Below are positions 52,385 to 62,359 of a stretch of DNA of 64,000 nt, piece after piece (the first letter of the stretch is position 1; every line of letters starts with the position of its first letter). The notes below the pieces were generated by a model, which saw only the letters and a program-made list of their open reading frames with translations, had not been told where the DNA came from and did no database searches. Position numbers and translations under genes: made by a program. Source of the stretch: an uncultured Clostridia bacterium (GTDB lineage: Bacteria; Bacillota; Clostridia; Christensenellales; Pumilibacteraceae); the NCBI GenBank assembly GCA_947175195.1, contig CAMWLQ010000004.1, positions 1 to 64,000 on the forward strand. Reading direction: 5' to 3'.

Positions 52385-55300
52385 ATGTATAGAATAGGAT
52401 TAGACATAGGATCTACCACAATAAAAACAGCCGTGTTGGACGACAACGGAACGCTTGTCAGGTCCAACTATCAACGGCACAATTCGGACGTTCGCGCGAC
52501 AATGTACGGCGAGCTGAAAGAGCTGTTAAAGCTATACGACCGGTTCACCATTACGGTGACAGGCTCGGGCGGCATTTCGGTGTCCGAATGGCTGGGGATC
52601 CCGTTTGTGCAAGAGGTCATAGCGGGCGTTGAGGCAATTAAGCGGCTTATACCCGAAACGGACGTTGCAATCGAGCTGGGCGGCGAGGACGCAAAGATAA
52701 CATATCTCGGCGACAGCCTTGACCAGCGCATGAACGGCACGTGCGCGGGCGGAACGGGCGCGTTTATCGACCAAATGGCGGTGCTGTTGAACACCGACGC
52801 GTCGGGACTTAACGAGCTTGCCAAGTCCGCAACCATCATCTACCCTATCGCGTCGCGGTGCGGCGTATTTGCCAAATCGGATATTCAGCCGCTCATCAAC
52901 GACGGCGCGCAAAAGTCGGACATTGCCGCGTCCGTATTCCAGTCGGTCGTCAACCAAACCATATCGGGCTTGGCATGCGGCAAGCCCATTCGCGGCAACG
53001 TGGCGTTCCTCGGCGGACCTTTGCACTTTTTGAGCGAGCTGGGCGCTCGATTTGTCGCCACCATTCGCCCGACCAAAGCGATATTCCCCGAAAACTCGCA
53101 GGTGTTTAACGCAATCGGCGCGGCGTACAAGTCGGACAAGGTTTTTACAGCCGCCGAGCTTTCCAAAAAACTCGAACAGGTCAAGGACATAGCGGAAAGC
53201 GAGGTCACTCGCCTCGACCCGCTGTTTAAGGACAAGCACGAGCTTACCGATTTCCGCTTACGGCACAGCAAGGTGTCCATTCCGTTTGCCGACATAAAGG
53301 CGCACAAGGGCGCGACATTCCTCGGCATTGACGCCGGCTCTACCACCACCAAGGTTGCGCTAATCGACTCCGACGGCGGGCTTTTATATTCCTGGTACGG
53401 CTCCAACTCGGGCGATCCGCTCGCATCCGTTACCGAAATAATCAAGCAAATTTACGACATACTCCCCGATGACGCATACATAGGCTACGGCACTATCACC
53501 GGCTACGGCGAAAGCCTGATAAAAACGGCGCTCAACCTCGACAACGGGGAAATCGAAACAATGGCGCACCTTACCGCATCGCAAACCATTCTTCCGGGAG
53601 TGGACTTTTTGCTCGACATCGGCGGTCAGGACATGAAATGCCTGCGTATAAAGGACGGCGTAATCACCGACATACTGCTAAACGAGGCGTGTTCGTCGGG
53701 CTGCGGCAGCTTTATAGAAACGTTTGCGCGCGCTATCGGCATGAACGCCGAACGGTTTGCCAAAGTCGGTTTGGACTCCGCCGCGCCAGTCGATCTCGGA
53801 TCGCGCTGCACGGTGTTTATGAACTCGCGCGTCAAGCAGGCGCAAAAGGAAGGCGCGTCCGTCGCGGATATTTCCGCAGGTCTCGCCTATTCGGTTGTCA
53901 AAAACGCACTGTTCAAGGTTATCAAGCTGCGCGACGCCGCCGAAATGGGCGAAAAGATTATCGTTCAGGGCGGTACGTTCCTTAACGAATCGGTACTGCG
54001 CGCGTTCGAGCTGGTGTCGGGGCGCGAGGTAGTCCGCCCCAATCAGGCGGGACTTATGGGCGCTTACGGCGCGGCGCTTATCAGCCGCAACAACTACACA
54101 GGCGGCAAAAGCACAATCAAGACCAAAGCCGAGCTGGACAAGTTCCGCGTAATCAAGTCGTCGCGGCGTTGCGAAAAATGCGGCAACCACTGCCTGCTCA
54201 CCGTTTCCGAATTCGACGACGGCAGGACGTTCATTTCCAACAACCGTTGCGAACGCGGCGGCAACGCGCCCGAAAAGACTGTGGAAAAGCTGCCCAATCT
54301 TTTCGACGAAAAATACAAGCGGCTTTTTGCATACTACCGTCCACTGCCCGAGGACAAAGCGCCGCGCGGCGTGGTCGGCATTCCGCGCGTGCTTAATATT
54401 TACGAAAACTATCCGTTTTGGTTTACATTCTTTACCGAACTCGGCTACTCCGTCAAGTTGTCCCCGCGCTCCTCGCGCGACGTGTATTCGCGCGGCATAG
54501 AAACGATGCCGTCCGAATCGGTGTGCTACCCCGCGAAGATAGCGCACGGGCACATTCAGTCACTTATCGACGCGGGCGTAAAATTCATATTCTACCCCTG
54601 CCTGCCGTACGAGCGCAAAGAGGACGAAAAAGCGGACAATCACTATAACTGTCCAGTCGTCGGCTCGTACCCCGAGGTTATTCGGCTTAATATGCGCGAC
54701 GAGTTCAAGGCGAATGACGTCAAGTTTGCAGCGCCATTCCTGCCCATTGCAACGCCCGCGCGCATGACGGCAAGGCTCAAGCAGGAGTTCCCCGAAATTT
54801 CGGGACGGCAAATCGCCCGCGCGGTAAAAAAGGCGTACATAGAACAAACCGAATTCAACGATTGGTCGCGTAGGCGCGGCGAGGAAATAGTCAAGCTTAT
54901 CGACGAGAACGGCGGACACGGCATTGTGCTTGCGGGACGCCCTTACCACCTCGATCCCGAAATCAACCACGGCGTGCCGCAAATGATAAATTCCTACGGC
55001 TTTGCCGTACTAACCGAGGACAGCGTGGCGCACCTACACAAAGCGCCCCGCCCGCTGCGCGTGGTCGACCAGTGGACGTACCATTCGCGGCTGTACAGCG
55101 CGGCAAACTTTGTGCGCACGCGCAACAACATAGACCTTGTTCAGCTTAATTCGTTCGGGTGCGGACTGGATGCCGTCACCACCGACCAAGTGCAGGAGCT
55201 GCTCGAGGCGGCAAACAAGGTGTACACCCTGCTCAAAATAGACGAGGTGTCCAACCTCGGCGCGGCGCGCATACGCATACGCTCGCTTATGGCGGTAATC

Positions 55301-56650
55301 AAGGACAGGCAGGTCAAAGCCATTCATGCCCAAACCCCGCCGCCGCAAACGGAGCGCGTACTGTTCACCAAAGATATGCGCGAAAACTATACCATTCTCG
55401 CGCCGCAAATTTCGCCCTACCACCTCAACCTCGTCCAGCCTGCAATGCGGGCACGCGGCTACAACGTGGAAGTGCTACCCGATGAAAAAGCGTCGGTCGC
55501 TACTGGTCTTAAGTACGTAAACAACGACGCGTGCTACCCTACCATTATCGTCGTCGGGCAAATAATGAGCGCACTGCTTTCCGGCAAGTACGACCTTGAC
55601 CGTACCGCCGTCATTATGACGCAAACGGGCGGTGGCTGCCGTGCTACCAACTACATAGCGCTCATACGCCGCGCGCTTAAAAGCGCGGGCATGCCGCAAA
55701 TCCCCGTCGTATCGCTTTCGGCGCAGGGCTTGGAGAAAAACCCCGGATTCAAAATCGGACTGAAAGAACTTATCCCGCTTGTAAACGCACTGATATACGG
55801 CGACCTGCTTATGCGCTGTTTGTACCGAGTAAGACCGTATGAGAGTAACAGCGGCGAAACGTGGAATACATACCAAAAATGGGACAAGATTTTGCAGGAC
55901 GAATTTTTACTCGGCAACGTTCCCGTCAAAAAGTACAGCAAGCAAATAGTAGACGACTTTAGCGCCATTCCCGTGCGCGACATCGTCAAGCCGAGAGTCG
56001 GCATTGTCGGCGAGATTTTGGTCAAGTTCCACCCGCTCGCCAACAACTACGTTGTAGATCTTGTGGAGCGCGAGGGCGGCGAGGCCGTTTGTCCCGACCT
56101 ACTCGATTTCTTTATGTATTCGTCATACGACAGCACAATCAAGTACGATTTGTTGGACGGCAAATATTCGAGCAAGTTTGTATCGGATATTGCAATAGCG
56201 TTTCTCGAGCATTTGCGCAAGCCGATGATAGACGCCTTGCGCGGCACCAAGTTCGGCGCGCCCACGCATATAAAGAAACTTGCCGAAAGCGCAAAGGCAG
56301 TCACCTCGCTCGGCACAATGGTTGGCGAGGGCTGGTTCTTGACCGCGGAGATGTTGGAGCTTATCCACGAGGGTGCGCCTAACATAATTTGCATGCAGCC
56401 GTTTGCATGCCTGCCCAACCACGTCACAGGCAAGGGCGTCATGAAGGAGCTTAAACGCCGCTATCCCCAAGCGAACATTGTCGCGGTGGACTACGACCCC
56501 GGCGCAAGCGAGGTCAACCAAGTAAACCGCATTAAGCTGATGATGTCCGTCGCGCACGAAAACGTGAACAAAGCGGATATTAACGGCTTTGGTCATAAGG
56601 ACGAAACACAGCCTATGGACGAGGCGGCCGCCGTCGACGATGACGATTAA
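52385..56650 (+). CDS. Giant acyl-CoA dehydratase activase-like protein, 1421 aa
   Basis: The start is the ATG at 52385 ([19 protein letters not shown]). There are two ASKHA ATPase domains of HgdC/BcrA type, the second beginning [20 protein letters not shown]. Both carry cluster-ligand regions ([13 protein letters not shown] and [19 protein letters not shown]). A DUF2229-type middle follows ([21 protein letters not shown]), then a C-terminal HgdB-like half ([35 protein letters not shown]). This YjiL/BcrAD-type four-part architecture is common in Clostridia; whether it activates a dehydratase or another radical-type enzyme is not known. No dehydratase gene is adjacent. purA follows by 45 bp. 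Confidence 0.88.
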   Translation: MYRIGLDIGSTTIKTAVLDDNGTLVRSNYQRHNSDVRATMYGELKELLKLYDRFTITVTGSGGISVSEWLGIPFVQEVIAGVEAIKRLIPETDVAIELGGEDAKITYLGDSLDQRMNGTCAGGTGAFIDQMAVLLNTDASGLNELAKSATIIYPIASRCGVFAKSDIQPLINDGAQKSDIAASVFQSVVNQTISGLACGKPIRGNVAFLGGPLHFLSELGARFVATIRPTKAIFPENSQVFNAIGAAYKSDKVFTAAELSKKLEQVKDIAESEVTRLDPLFKDKHELTDFRLRHSKVSIPFADIKAHKGATFLGIDAGSTTTKVALIDSDGGLLYSWYGSNSGDPLASVTEIIKQIYDILPDDAYIGYGTITGYGESLIKTALNLDNGEIETMAHLTASQTILPGVDFLLDIGGQDMKCLRIKDGVITDILLNEACSSGCGSFIETFARAIGMNAERFAKVGLDSAAPVDLGSRCTVFMNSRVKQAQKEGASVADISAGLAYSVVKNALFKVIKLRDAAEMGEKIIVQGGTFLNESVLRAFELVSGREVVRPNQAGLMGAYGAALISRNNYTGGKSTIKTKAELDKFRVIKSSRRCEKCGNHCLLTVSEFDDGRTFISNNRCERGGNAPEKTVEKLPNLFDEKYKRLFAYYRPLPEDKAPRGVVGIPRVLNIYENYPFWFTFFTELGYSVKLSPRSSRDVYSRGIETMPSESVCYPAKIAHGHIQSLIDAGVKFIFYPCLPYERKEDEKADNHYNCPVVGSYPEVIRLNMRDEFKANDVKFAAPFLPIATPARMTARLKQEFPEISGRQIARAVKKAYIEQTEFNDWSRRRGEEIVKLIDENGGHGIVLAGRPYHLDPEINHGVPQMINSYGFAVLTEDSVAHLHKAPRPLRVVDQWTYHSRLYSAANFVRTRNNIDLVQLNSFGCGLDAVTTDQVQELLEAANKVYTLLKIDEVSNLGAARIRIRSLMAVIKDRQVKAIHAQTPPPQTERVLFTKDMRENYTILAPQISPYHLNLVQPAMRARGYNVEVLPDEKASVATGLKYVNNDACYPTIIVVGQIMSALLSGKYDLDRTAVIMTQTGGGCRATNYIALIRRALKSAGMPQIPVVSLSAQGLEKNPGFKIGLKELIPLVNALIYGDLLMRCLYRVRPYESNSGETWNTYQKWDKILQDEFLLGNVPVKKYSKQIVDDFSAIPVRDIVKPRVGIVGEILVKFHPLANNYVVDLVEREGGEAVCPDLLDFFMYSSYDSTIKYDLLDGKYSSKFVSDIAIAFLEHLRKPMIDALRGTKFGAPTHIKKLAESAKAVTSLGTMVGEGWFLTAEMLELIHEGAPNIICMQPFACLPNHVTGKGVMKELKRRYPQANIVAVDYDPGASEVNQVNRIKLMMSVAHENVNKADINGFGHKDETQPMDEAAAVDDDD

Positions 56651-56695
56651 AAACAGCTAACTATTCCATATAATACAATTTCGGAGGTTAGAATT

Positions 56696-57967
56696 ATGAA
56701 CACGATAGCGCTTATAGGAGCACAGTGGGGCGACGAGGGCAAGGGCAAGTATATAGACATTCTTGCAAGCTCGGCGGACTATGTGGTACGCGCGACGGGC
56801 GGCAGCAACGCGGGACACACCGTTGTGCGCGGCGACAAAGCGTACAAGCTGCACCTTATCCCCAGCGGCATACTCTACCCCGACACAGTCAATATTATCG
56901 GCAACGGCGTTGTGCTCGACCCCCAAATGGTATTGGCGGAAATGGATGAGCTTGCCGCAATGGGCGTTAAGTTCGATAACCTTTTGATCGACCTTCGTGC
57001 GCATATCGTCCTGCCCTATCACAAGGAGTTTGACGAGCTGGCGGAAATCGCCAAGGGCGTAAACGCAATCGGCACGACCAAGCGCGGCATAGGTCCGTGC
57101 TACGCCGACAAGTGCGACCGCATAGGTATTCGGCTTGTCGACCTTTTGGACGAAAACACTTTTGCGCAAAAGCTCAAGCAAAACCTGCAGCTTAAAAACA
57201 AAATCATCACCGCGGTTTACGGCGGCAAGCCGCTCGACTACGACGAAATATATACCGAATACTGCGGCTATGCTAAACGGCTACAGCCCTTTGCGCGGGA
57301 CACAGGCGCGTTGCTCTACGACGCGGTCAAAGCGGATAAGCGCGTGGTATTCGAGGGCGCGCAGGGCACGCTGTTGGATTTGGACAGCGGCACCTACCCG
57401 TTTGTCACCAGCTCCCACCCTATAACGGGCGGGTTTTGCGCGGGCGCGGGCGTCGGACCAACCGCAATCAAGGAATGTTTGGGCATAGCCAAATCGTACA
57501 CCACGCGCGTGGGCGCAGGTCCGTTCCCCACCGAGCTCGACGACGAAGTGGGCAATCACCTGCGTGACGTCGGACACGAGTACGGCGTTACCACCGGCAG
57601 GGCGCGGCGGTGCGGCTGGCTGGACACAGTTATACTGCGGCTTGCCGTGCGCATAAACGGTTTGACCGCGCTTGCCATAAACAAGCTCGACCCGCTTACC
57701 GGACTTAAAACAATCAAAGTGGCAGTCGGCTACGAATTGAACGGAAAAATCCTAAAGGATTTCCCAGCCGATATAAGCATACTCGAAAGGTGCACGCCGA
57801 TATACGAGGAGTTCGAGGGCTGGACGGAGGACATAACGGCTTGCCGCAGGTTTGAGGATCTGCCCAAAGCGGCGCAAAGGTATGTGCTCGCTATAGAAAA
57901 GTTAGTCGACTGCCCCGTCACAATGATAGGTGTCGGACCTGACAAAGAACAAAATATTGTAAGGTAA
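56696..57967 (+). CDS. purA: Adenylosuccinate synthetase
   Basis: At 423 residues the length is normal. The opening GAQWGDEGKGKYIDILA is the PurA nucleotide site, with GGSNAGHTV, GTTKRGIGPCY (IMP-binding), TRVGAGPFPTEL and GRARRCGWLD also visible. It joins IMP and aspartate with GTP on the way to AMP. The start is behind GGAGG. The next gene begins one base after its stop. Confidence 0.97.
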   Translation: MNTIALIGAQWGDEGKGKYIDILASSADYVVRATGGSNAGHTVVRGDKAYKLHLIPSGILYPDTVNIIGNGVVLDPQMVLAEMDELAAMGVKFDNLLIDLRAHIVLPYHKEFDELAEIAKGVNAIGTTKRGIGPCYADKCDRIGIRLVDLLDENTFAQKLKQNLQLKNKIITAVYGGKPLDYDEIYTEYCGYAKRLQPFARDTGALLYDAVKADKRVVFEGAQGTLLDLDSGTYPFVTSSHPITGGFCAGAGVGPTAIKECLGIAKSYTTRVGAGPFPTELDDEVGNHLRDVGHEYGVTTGRARRCGWLDTVILRLAVRINGLTALAINKLDPLTGLKTIKVAVGYELNGKILKDFPADISILERCTPIYEEFEGWTEDITACRRFEDLPKAAQRYVLAIEKLVDCPVTMIGVGPDKEQNIVR

Positions 57968-57968
57968 T

Positions 57969-59717
57969 ATGAAAAAGAAAAATAATCAAAATTTGCTCGT
58001 GCGGTTTGCAAGGTACTACAAGCCGCACAAAACGTTGTTTATTATAGATATGTTATGCGCCTTTACCATATCGGCGTTCAACCTTGTATACCCGTATATC
58101 ACCAAGGAAATAATAAACAACTACGTACCGAATAAGCTTATTACCATGCTGCTCGGCGCTGCAGGGTTTTTGCTGGGCTTTTACATAATCAAGGCGGGGC
58201 TAAATTACTTTTTGACCTGTTGGGGACATATAGTCGGCGTGCGTATTCAGTCCGATATGCGGCGCGAGCTGTTTATTCATCTCGAAAAGCTGCCCTTCTC
58301 CTACTTTGACAACAACAAGACGGGCGTAATTATGAGTCGCATGACCAACGACCTGTTTCAGGTTTCCGAGCTTGCGCACCACGGTCCCGAGGACGTGTTT
58401 TTGTCGCTGATTACGCTTATAGGCGCATTTATAATGCTTGCGTTGATGAACGTTTATCTCGCGCTTATCGTGTTTGCGTTCATACCGTTTTTTGCGCTAT
58501 TCCTAATCCTTGTCCGCAAAAATATGAAAAAGGTGTATGCCGAAACACGCGTTGCACAGGGCGAGGTAAACGCCGATATAGAAAGCGCGATTTCGGGTAT
58601 GCGCGTATCGCGCGCGTACACCGCAAGCGAGCACGAGCTGCAAAAGTTCGACAATGGCAACGACCGTTTTGTTCAAAGCCGTTACAGGCAGTTCAAGCTG
58701 CTCGGCAAGTTCCACTCGACAATGACCTTCTTTATGGACTTTTTGTACTTTGCGGTACTGCTGGCGGGCGGACTGTTCTTTTACTACGGAATAATCGACG
58801 TGGGCGACTTTACGGCGTTTGTGCTGTACATATCCACGCTGATTACGCCAATACGCACGCTCGTCACTATTTACGACCAAATCCAAGAGGGAGCGACGGG
58901 CTTTAAACGGTTTTGCGACATAATGGACGAGCCGACCGAAATCGAAAGCGATACTGCGCTTTGTCCCGATAAGCTTAACGGCGATATAGAATTTTGTAAC
59001 GTCACGTTCGGGTACAGCGAGGGCGACGAATCTACCAAGGTAATCAAAGACTTTTCGCTCAAGATTCCCGCGGGCAAGACCGTCGCGCTTGTCGGTCCGT
59101 CGGGCGGCGGCAAAACCACGCTGTGCCACCTTATCCCCCGCTTTTACGAGATTGACAGCGGCTCGATAACGGTGGACGGCTACGACGTAAAACAGCTGGC
59201 GCGCAGCTACTTGCGCAAGAACATAGGCATAGTGCAGCAGGACGTGTTTTTGTTTAACGGCACGGTCAAGGAAAATATCGCCTACGGCGACTTTACCGCA
59301 AGCGACGATATGATTATAGCGGCGGCAAAGCGCGCCAACATTCACGACTATATTATGAGCCTGCCAAACGGCTACGACACCGAGGTCGGTGAACGCGGCG
59401 TAAAGCTGTCGGGCGGACAAAAACAGCGCATATCCATTGCGCGCGCGTTCCTTAAAAACCCGCCCATACTCATACTGGACGAGGCTACATCAGCACTGGA
59501 CAACGCCACCGAAATGCTTATTCAATCGGCGCTTGAGGAGCTGCAAGGCGGCAGGACGACCCTTGTCGTGGCGCACCGCCTTTCCACTATAAAGAACGCC
59601 GACGAGATTATTGTAATAACCTCTAACGGCGTGGAGGAGCGCGGCAATCACAACCAACTCATCGCCCAAAACGGCATATACAAAGAATTGTACGACTACC
59701 AGTTTAAAAATCTTTAA
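57969..59717 (+). CDS. ABC-type exporter, fused membrane and ATPase domains
   Basis: This 582-residue half transporter has six membrane segments in its first 300 residues (FIIDMLCAFTISAFNLVYPY to VGDFTAFVLYISTLITPIRTL) and a nucleotide-binding domain: Walker A VGPSGGGKTT, Q-loop IGIVQQDVFLFNGTVKENI, signature LSGGQKQRISIARAF, Walker B ILILDEATSALD. The type is MsbA/LmrA-like. It would work as a dimer, exporting lipids or drugs; the substrate is not predictable. The start is one base after purA, so the genes are cotranslated. Confidence 0.92.
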   Translation: MKKKNNQNLLVRFARYYKPHKTLFIIDMLCAFTISAFNLVYPYITKEIINNYVPNKLITMLLGAAGFLLGFYIIKAGLNYFLTCWGHIVGVRIQSDMRRELFIHLEKLPFSYFDNNKTGVIMSRMTNDLFQVSELAHHGPEDVFLSLITLIGAFIMLALMNVYLALIVFAFIPFFALFLILVRKNMKKVYAETRVAQGEVNADIESAISGMRVSRAYTASEHELQKFDNGNDRFVQSRYRQFKLLGKFHSTMTFFMDFLYFAVLLAGGLFFYYGIIDVGDFTAFVLYISTLITPIRTLVTIYDQIQEGATGFKRFCDIMDEPTEIESDTALCPDKLNGDIEFCNVTFGYSEGDESTKVIKDFSLKIPAGKTVALVGPSGGGKTTLCHLIPRFYEIDSGSITVDGYDVKQLARSYLRKNIGIVQQDVFLFNGTVKENIAYGDFTASDDMIIAAAKRANIHDYIMSLPNGYDTEVGERGVKLSGGQKQRISIARAFLKNPPILILDEATSALDNATEMLIQSALEELQGGRTTLVVAHRLSTIKNADEIIVITSNGVEERGNHNQLIAQNGIYKELYDYQFKNL

Positions 59718-59736
59718 AATGTATTTAATACTAAAT

Positions 59737-59772
59737 AAAAAGCGCACCGACTTAGTTAGACGGTGCGCTTTT
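59737..59772. terminator. Bidirectional terminator
   Basis: Stem AAAAAGCGCACCG / CGGTGCGCTTTT with loop ACTTAGTTAGA, between convergent ABC exporter and SLOG gene. Confidence 0.92.
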
Positions 59773-59781
59773 ATCGTTTCT

Positions 59782-60309
59782 TTATCTAAATTTTTCATAC
59801 ACTTTTCTTATATAAGCGATTATTTCACTTTGTGTCATGCCATAAAAAGGATTATATTCTTCTTGCCATAGGTTTACAATTTTCAATCCCTTTTCTTTGG
59901 CATAACACAAAGCTTTTTTTGCCCCACTGATACAATGTTTTTCATCTACATAACAAATAAGAGTATCACATTCGTCAATCATTTGCCTATTGCTCATGCT
60001 AATCCGCCGCTTGAAGTGAACATCCTCAATATCGTACATAACTGTTTTTATATCGGAATATGGCACAACATCCCATTCATCATATTTATCTAATGCATGT
60101 AAGCTTGTCAATACTACTTCTACATCTAAATTTGCATACTCTTTTCGTAACTGCTTGCAAACCAAAAGCGCAAGAGTATCAAACTGTCCGTGCGTACCCA
60201 TGATAAACGAGCTACACCCATACCTTATTTCGGTTTTAATAGCCCCTATGAGCCGCTCATCAAGATTATCAACAAAAATTTTTCTATGTCCTACGAAAGC
60301 CGTTTTCAC
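59782..60309 (-). CDS. SLOG-fold protein (YpsA/DUF1273-like), 175 aa
   Basis: The track start is upstream of the promoter; the likely start is GTG at 60309 (VKTAFVGHRKIF), six bases after GGGAG. The opening VGHR, the SSFIMGTHGQFDTLALLVCKQ stretch and the YVDEKHCISGAKKALCYAKEKG end match the SLOG superfamily of nucleotide or ligand-binding proteins. Such proteins act in nucleotide sensing and in several defence or stress systems. It faces an Xre regulator across three operator-like sites, so its expression is probably tightly repressed. Confidence 0.75.
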   Translation of the reverse strand: MKTAFVGHRKIFVDNLDERLIGAIKTEIRYGCSSFIMGTHGQFDTLALLVCKQLRKEYANLDVEVVLTSLHALDKYDEWDVVPYSDIKTVMYDIEDVHFKRRISMSNRQMIDECDTLICYVDEKHCISGAKKALCYAKEKGLKIVNLWQEEYNPFYGMTQSEIIAYIRKVYEKFR

Positions 60310-60326
60310 AATCAACTCCCTATAAG

Positions 60327-60441
60327 GGTGTAAATACAACCTTAGTATAACATAACACATTAAATTTTACAAGTGCTTAGGGTTGTAAATATGTCCCTAT
60401 GTTTATAATTATGTTTGGTAAAATATAGTTGTAAAAACAAC
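60327..60441. promoter_or_regulatory. Divergent control region with three GTTGTAAA-type operators
   Basis: Sites GGTGTAAATACAACC (60327-60341), GGTTGTAAATATGTCC (60381-60396) and GTTGTAAAAACAAC (60428-60441) share an inverted GTTGT-N4-ACAAC plan. The minus-strand promoter is TTGTAA (60372-60367), 17 bp, TATACT (60349-60344), and the first site covers its start point. The Xre gene follows the third site by 13 bp. Confidence 0.7.
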
Positions 60442-60454
60442 CATAGAGGAATAC

Positions 60455-60697
60455 ATGAAATTAAGTACGGCAGTTGCATTGCGAATAAGCAATATCTTAC
60501 GGGAAAGGAATATGTCGCAGTACCGTTTGGAAAAGAATATTGCTATGCCGCACAACACAATGAAAACTCTTATGAGCGAAAGGAACAACGGCGTCAATCT
60601 CAAAACCGTAATGCAAATAATTCGCGGCTTGGATATGACTACGGCACAATTTTTTGATGACCCGCTGTTTGAAAATCCCGATTTGGAAATAGAATAA
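60455..60697 (+). CDS. Xre/Cro-CI family regulator, 80 aa
   Basis: The ATG follows AGAGGAATAC. The HTH is evident (ISNILRERNMSQYRLEKNIAMP, then NTMKTLMSERNNGVNLKTVMQIIRGL). The short acidic C-terminus (FFDDPLFENPDLEIE) is common in small Cro-like regulators. It should bind the three operator-like sites between it and the SLOG gene. Confidence 0.9.
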   Translation: MKLSTAVALRISNILRERNMSQYRLEKNIAMPHNTMKTLMSERNNGVNLKTVMQIIRGLDMTTAQFFDDPLFENPDLEIE

Positions 60698-60710
60698 TTT
60701 AAGCACACAA

Positions 60711-60744
60711 AAAGCGCACTGGTTTGATTATGCCAGTGCGCTTT
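60711..60744. terminator. Bidirectional terminator
   Basis: Stem AAAGCGCACTGG / CCAGTGCGCTTT with loop TTTGATTATG, between the convergent Xre and second pyrG genes. Confidence 0.9.
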
Positions 60745-60758
60745 ATTATACGTATTTA

Positions 60759-62333
60759 TTAACCGTTTTGCAGGCTGATGACCTTGATGAACTCGGCGAA
60801 CAGCGGATGCGTGTTGAGCAATCTCGAACGGTATTCGGGATGGAAAATCGTGCCGATAAAGAATTTGTTGGTGGGTATCTCGAACGCCTCGGGAACGCCC
60901 GTCGGCGAGTGTGCCGAAAATACCAAGCCGTTCCTTAAGAAAAGCTGTTCGTAAGTTCCCGCAATGTCAAACCTATGGCGGTGACGCTCGGCAGCCATTT
61001 GAGTGCCGTAAATCTTGCTCAAATACGTGCCCGGGGTTATCATTGTGGGGAATGCGCCTTTTTTGAGCATTGGCGGCTCTACGCTTGCCACCACGCTGTA
61101 CGGCGTGTCAGGCGTAAATTCCTGCGAGTCCGCACCCGTCATCGCGCACACGTTGCGTGCAAACTCTATTATGCCCGCCTGCGCGCCCAGTCCTATCATA
61201 AGGCAAGGAATGTCGTTTTCGCGCGCGTACTTTGCCGCAGCTATCTTGCCGTCGAACCCGCGCACGCCAAACCCGGGCGCTATTACTATTCCGTTATACC
61301 CGTCCAGCACGCTCGGATTGTTTTGCACGTCCGCGCTGTAAACAAGCGTAATATCCACAGCCTCGCCACGCAGCAGTCCCGCCGTGGTAATCGCGTCGGT
61401 TATAGACTGGTACGCCGTGGCTTTTTCCACGTACTTGCCCACGACCGCCACCTTGATGCGGTTTTGCGCGTTGCTCACTTCCTGCGCCTTGTTGCACATA
61501 TCCGTCCATGCGCCGAGCTGCGGATCACGCTCTTCCAGTTTGAGCTTTCTTAGCGCGACGCCCTCAAAGCCCTGTTCGTGCAGCTTGAGCGGCACTTGAT
61601 AAATATTATCGGTGGTTACGCTCTCTATTATGCCGCTCTTGTCCACGTTGCAAAACTGTGAAATCTTCTTTTTTGCGCCGTCGTCAAGCGGCAAATCACT
61701 GCGGCACACTATTATATCGGGCTGAATACCTATGTTTTGCAGCTCCTTGACCGAGTTTTGCGTCGGCTTGGTTTTGTGTTCGCCGCTCATCTCGATAATA
61801 GGCACGTACGTAATATGTATATACACCGCGTTGCCCTTGCCCAGCTCGCCGCGGCATTGGCGTATAGCCTCCAGGTACGGGTGGTTTTCTATATCGCCTA
61901 CCACACCGCCTATCTCGCACACCACCACGTCAGTTTCGGGACGGTTGAGCGTGTACAGCGTGCGCTTAATCTCGTCGGTAATGTGCGGCACGACCTGCAC
62001 GGACTCGCCGTCATACGCGCCCTCGCGCTCCCTGCGTATTACTGCGGAATAAATTTTGCCGCTGGTGATGTTGCTGTTTTCGGTAAGGTTTTGATCCAAA
62101 AACCGCTCGTAGTGACCGAGCACCAAATCGCCCTCGCCGCCGTCGTCGGTGACAAACACTTCGCCGTGCTGATACGGACTCAAGTACAGCGAATCCACGT
62201 TAAAGTACGGGTCGAACTTGATAATATCGACCGAATAGCCCTGCGCCTTGATTAGCATTGCCATGCTTGCCGCCGTTATTCCCTTGCCTAAGCCCGACAC
62301 CACACCGCCGGTAACAAAAATATATTTAGACAT
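60759..62333 (-). CDS. CTP synthase paralogue lacking the glutaminase nucleophile
   Basis: This 524-residue protein aligns throughout with the canonical PyrG at 14603. P-loop [15 protein letters not shown] and UTP site GEHKTKPTQ are intact, and HPE is kept in FHPEYRSR. But where PyrG has GICLGMQ, this has MIGLGAQ: Gly381 replaces the catalytic Cys381. The oxyanion segment PGGFGDRG is APGFGVRG, and the second Asp in the TDLDLGH motif is Val. It can hardly hydrolyse glutamine, so it either uses free ammonia, works as a subunit, or has taken another role. It is 26 bp downstream of the AT-hook/HEPN gene, which suggests one operon. Confidence 0.93.
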   Translation of the reverse strand: MSKYIFVTGGVVSGLGKGITAASMAMLIKAQGYSVDIIKFDPYFNVDSLYLSPYQHGEVFVTDDGGEGDLVLGHYERFLDQNLTENSNITSGKIYSAVIRREREGAYDGESVQVVPHITDEIKRTLYTLNRPETDVVVCEIGGVVGDIENHPYLEAIRQCRGELGKGNAVYIHITYVPIIEMSGEHKTKPTQNSVKELQNIGIQPDIIVCRSDLPLDDGAKKKISQFCNVDKSGIIESVTTDNIYQVPLKLHEQGFEGVALRKLKLEERDPQLGAWTDMCNKAQEVSNAQNRIKVAVVGKYVEKATAYQSITDAITTAGLLRGEAVDITLVYSADVQNNPSVLDGYNGIVIAPGFGVRGFDGKIAAAKYARENDIPCLMIGLGAQAGIIEFARNVCAMTGADSQEFTPDTPYSVVASVEPPMLKKGAFPTMITPGTYLSKIYGTQMAAERHRHRFDIAGTYEQLFLRNGLVFSAHSPTGVPEAFEIPTNKFFIGTIFHPEYRSRLLNTHPLFAEFIKVISLQNG

Positions 62334-62359
62334 AATAGTTAAGCGTAACGCTTGTCCTC

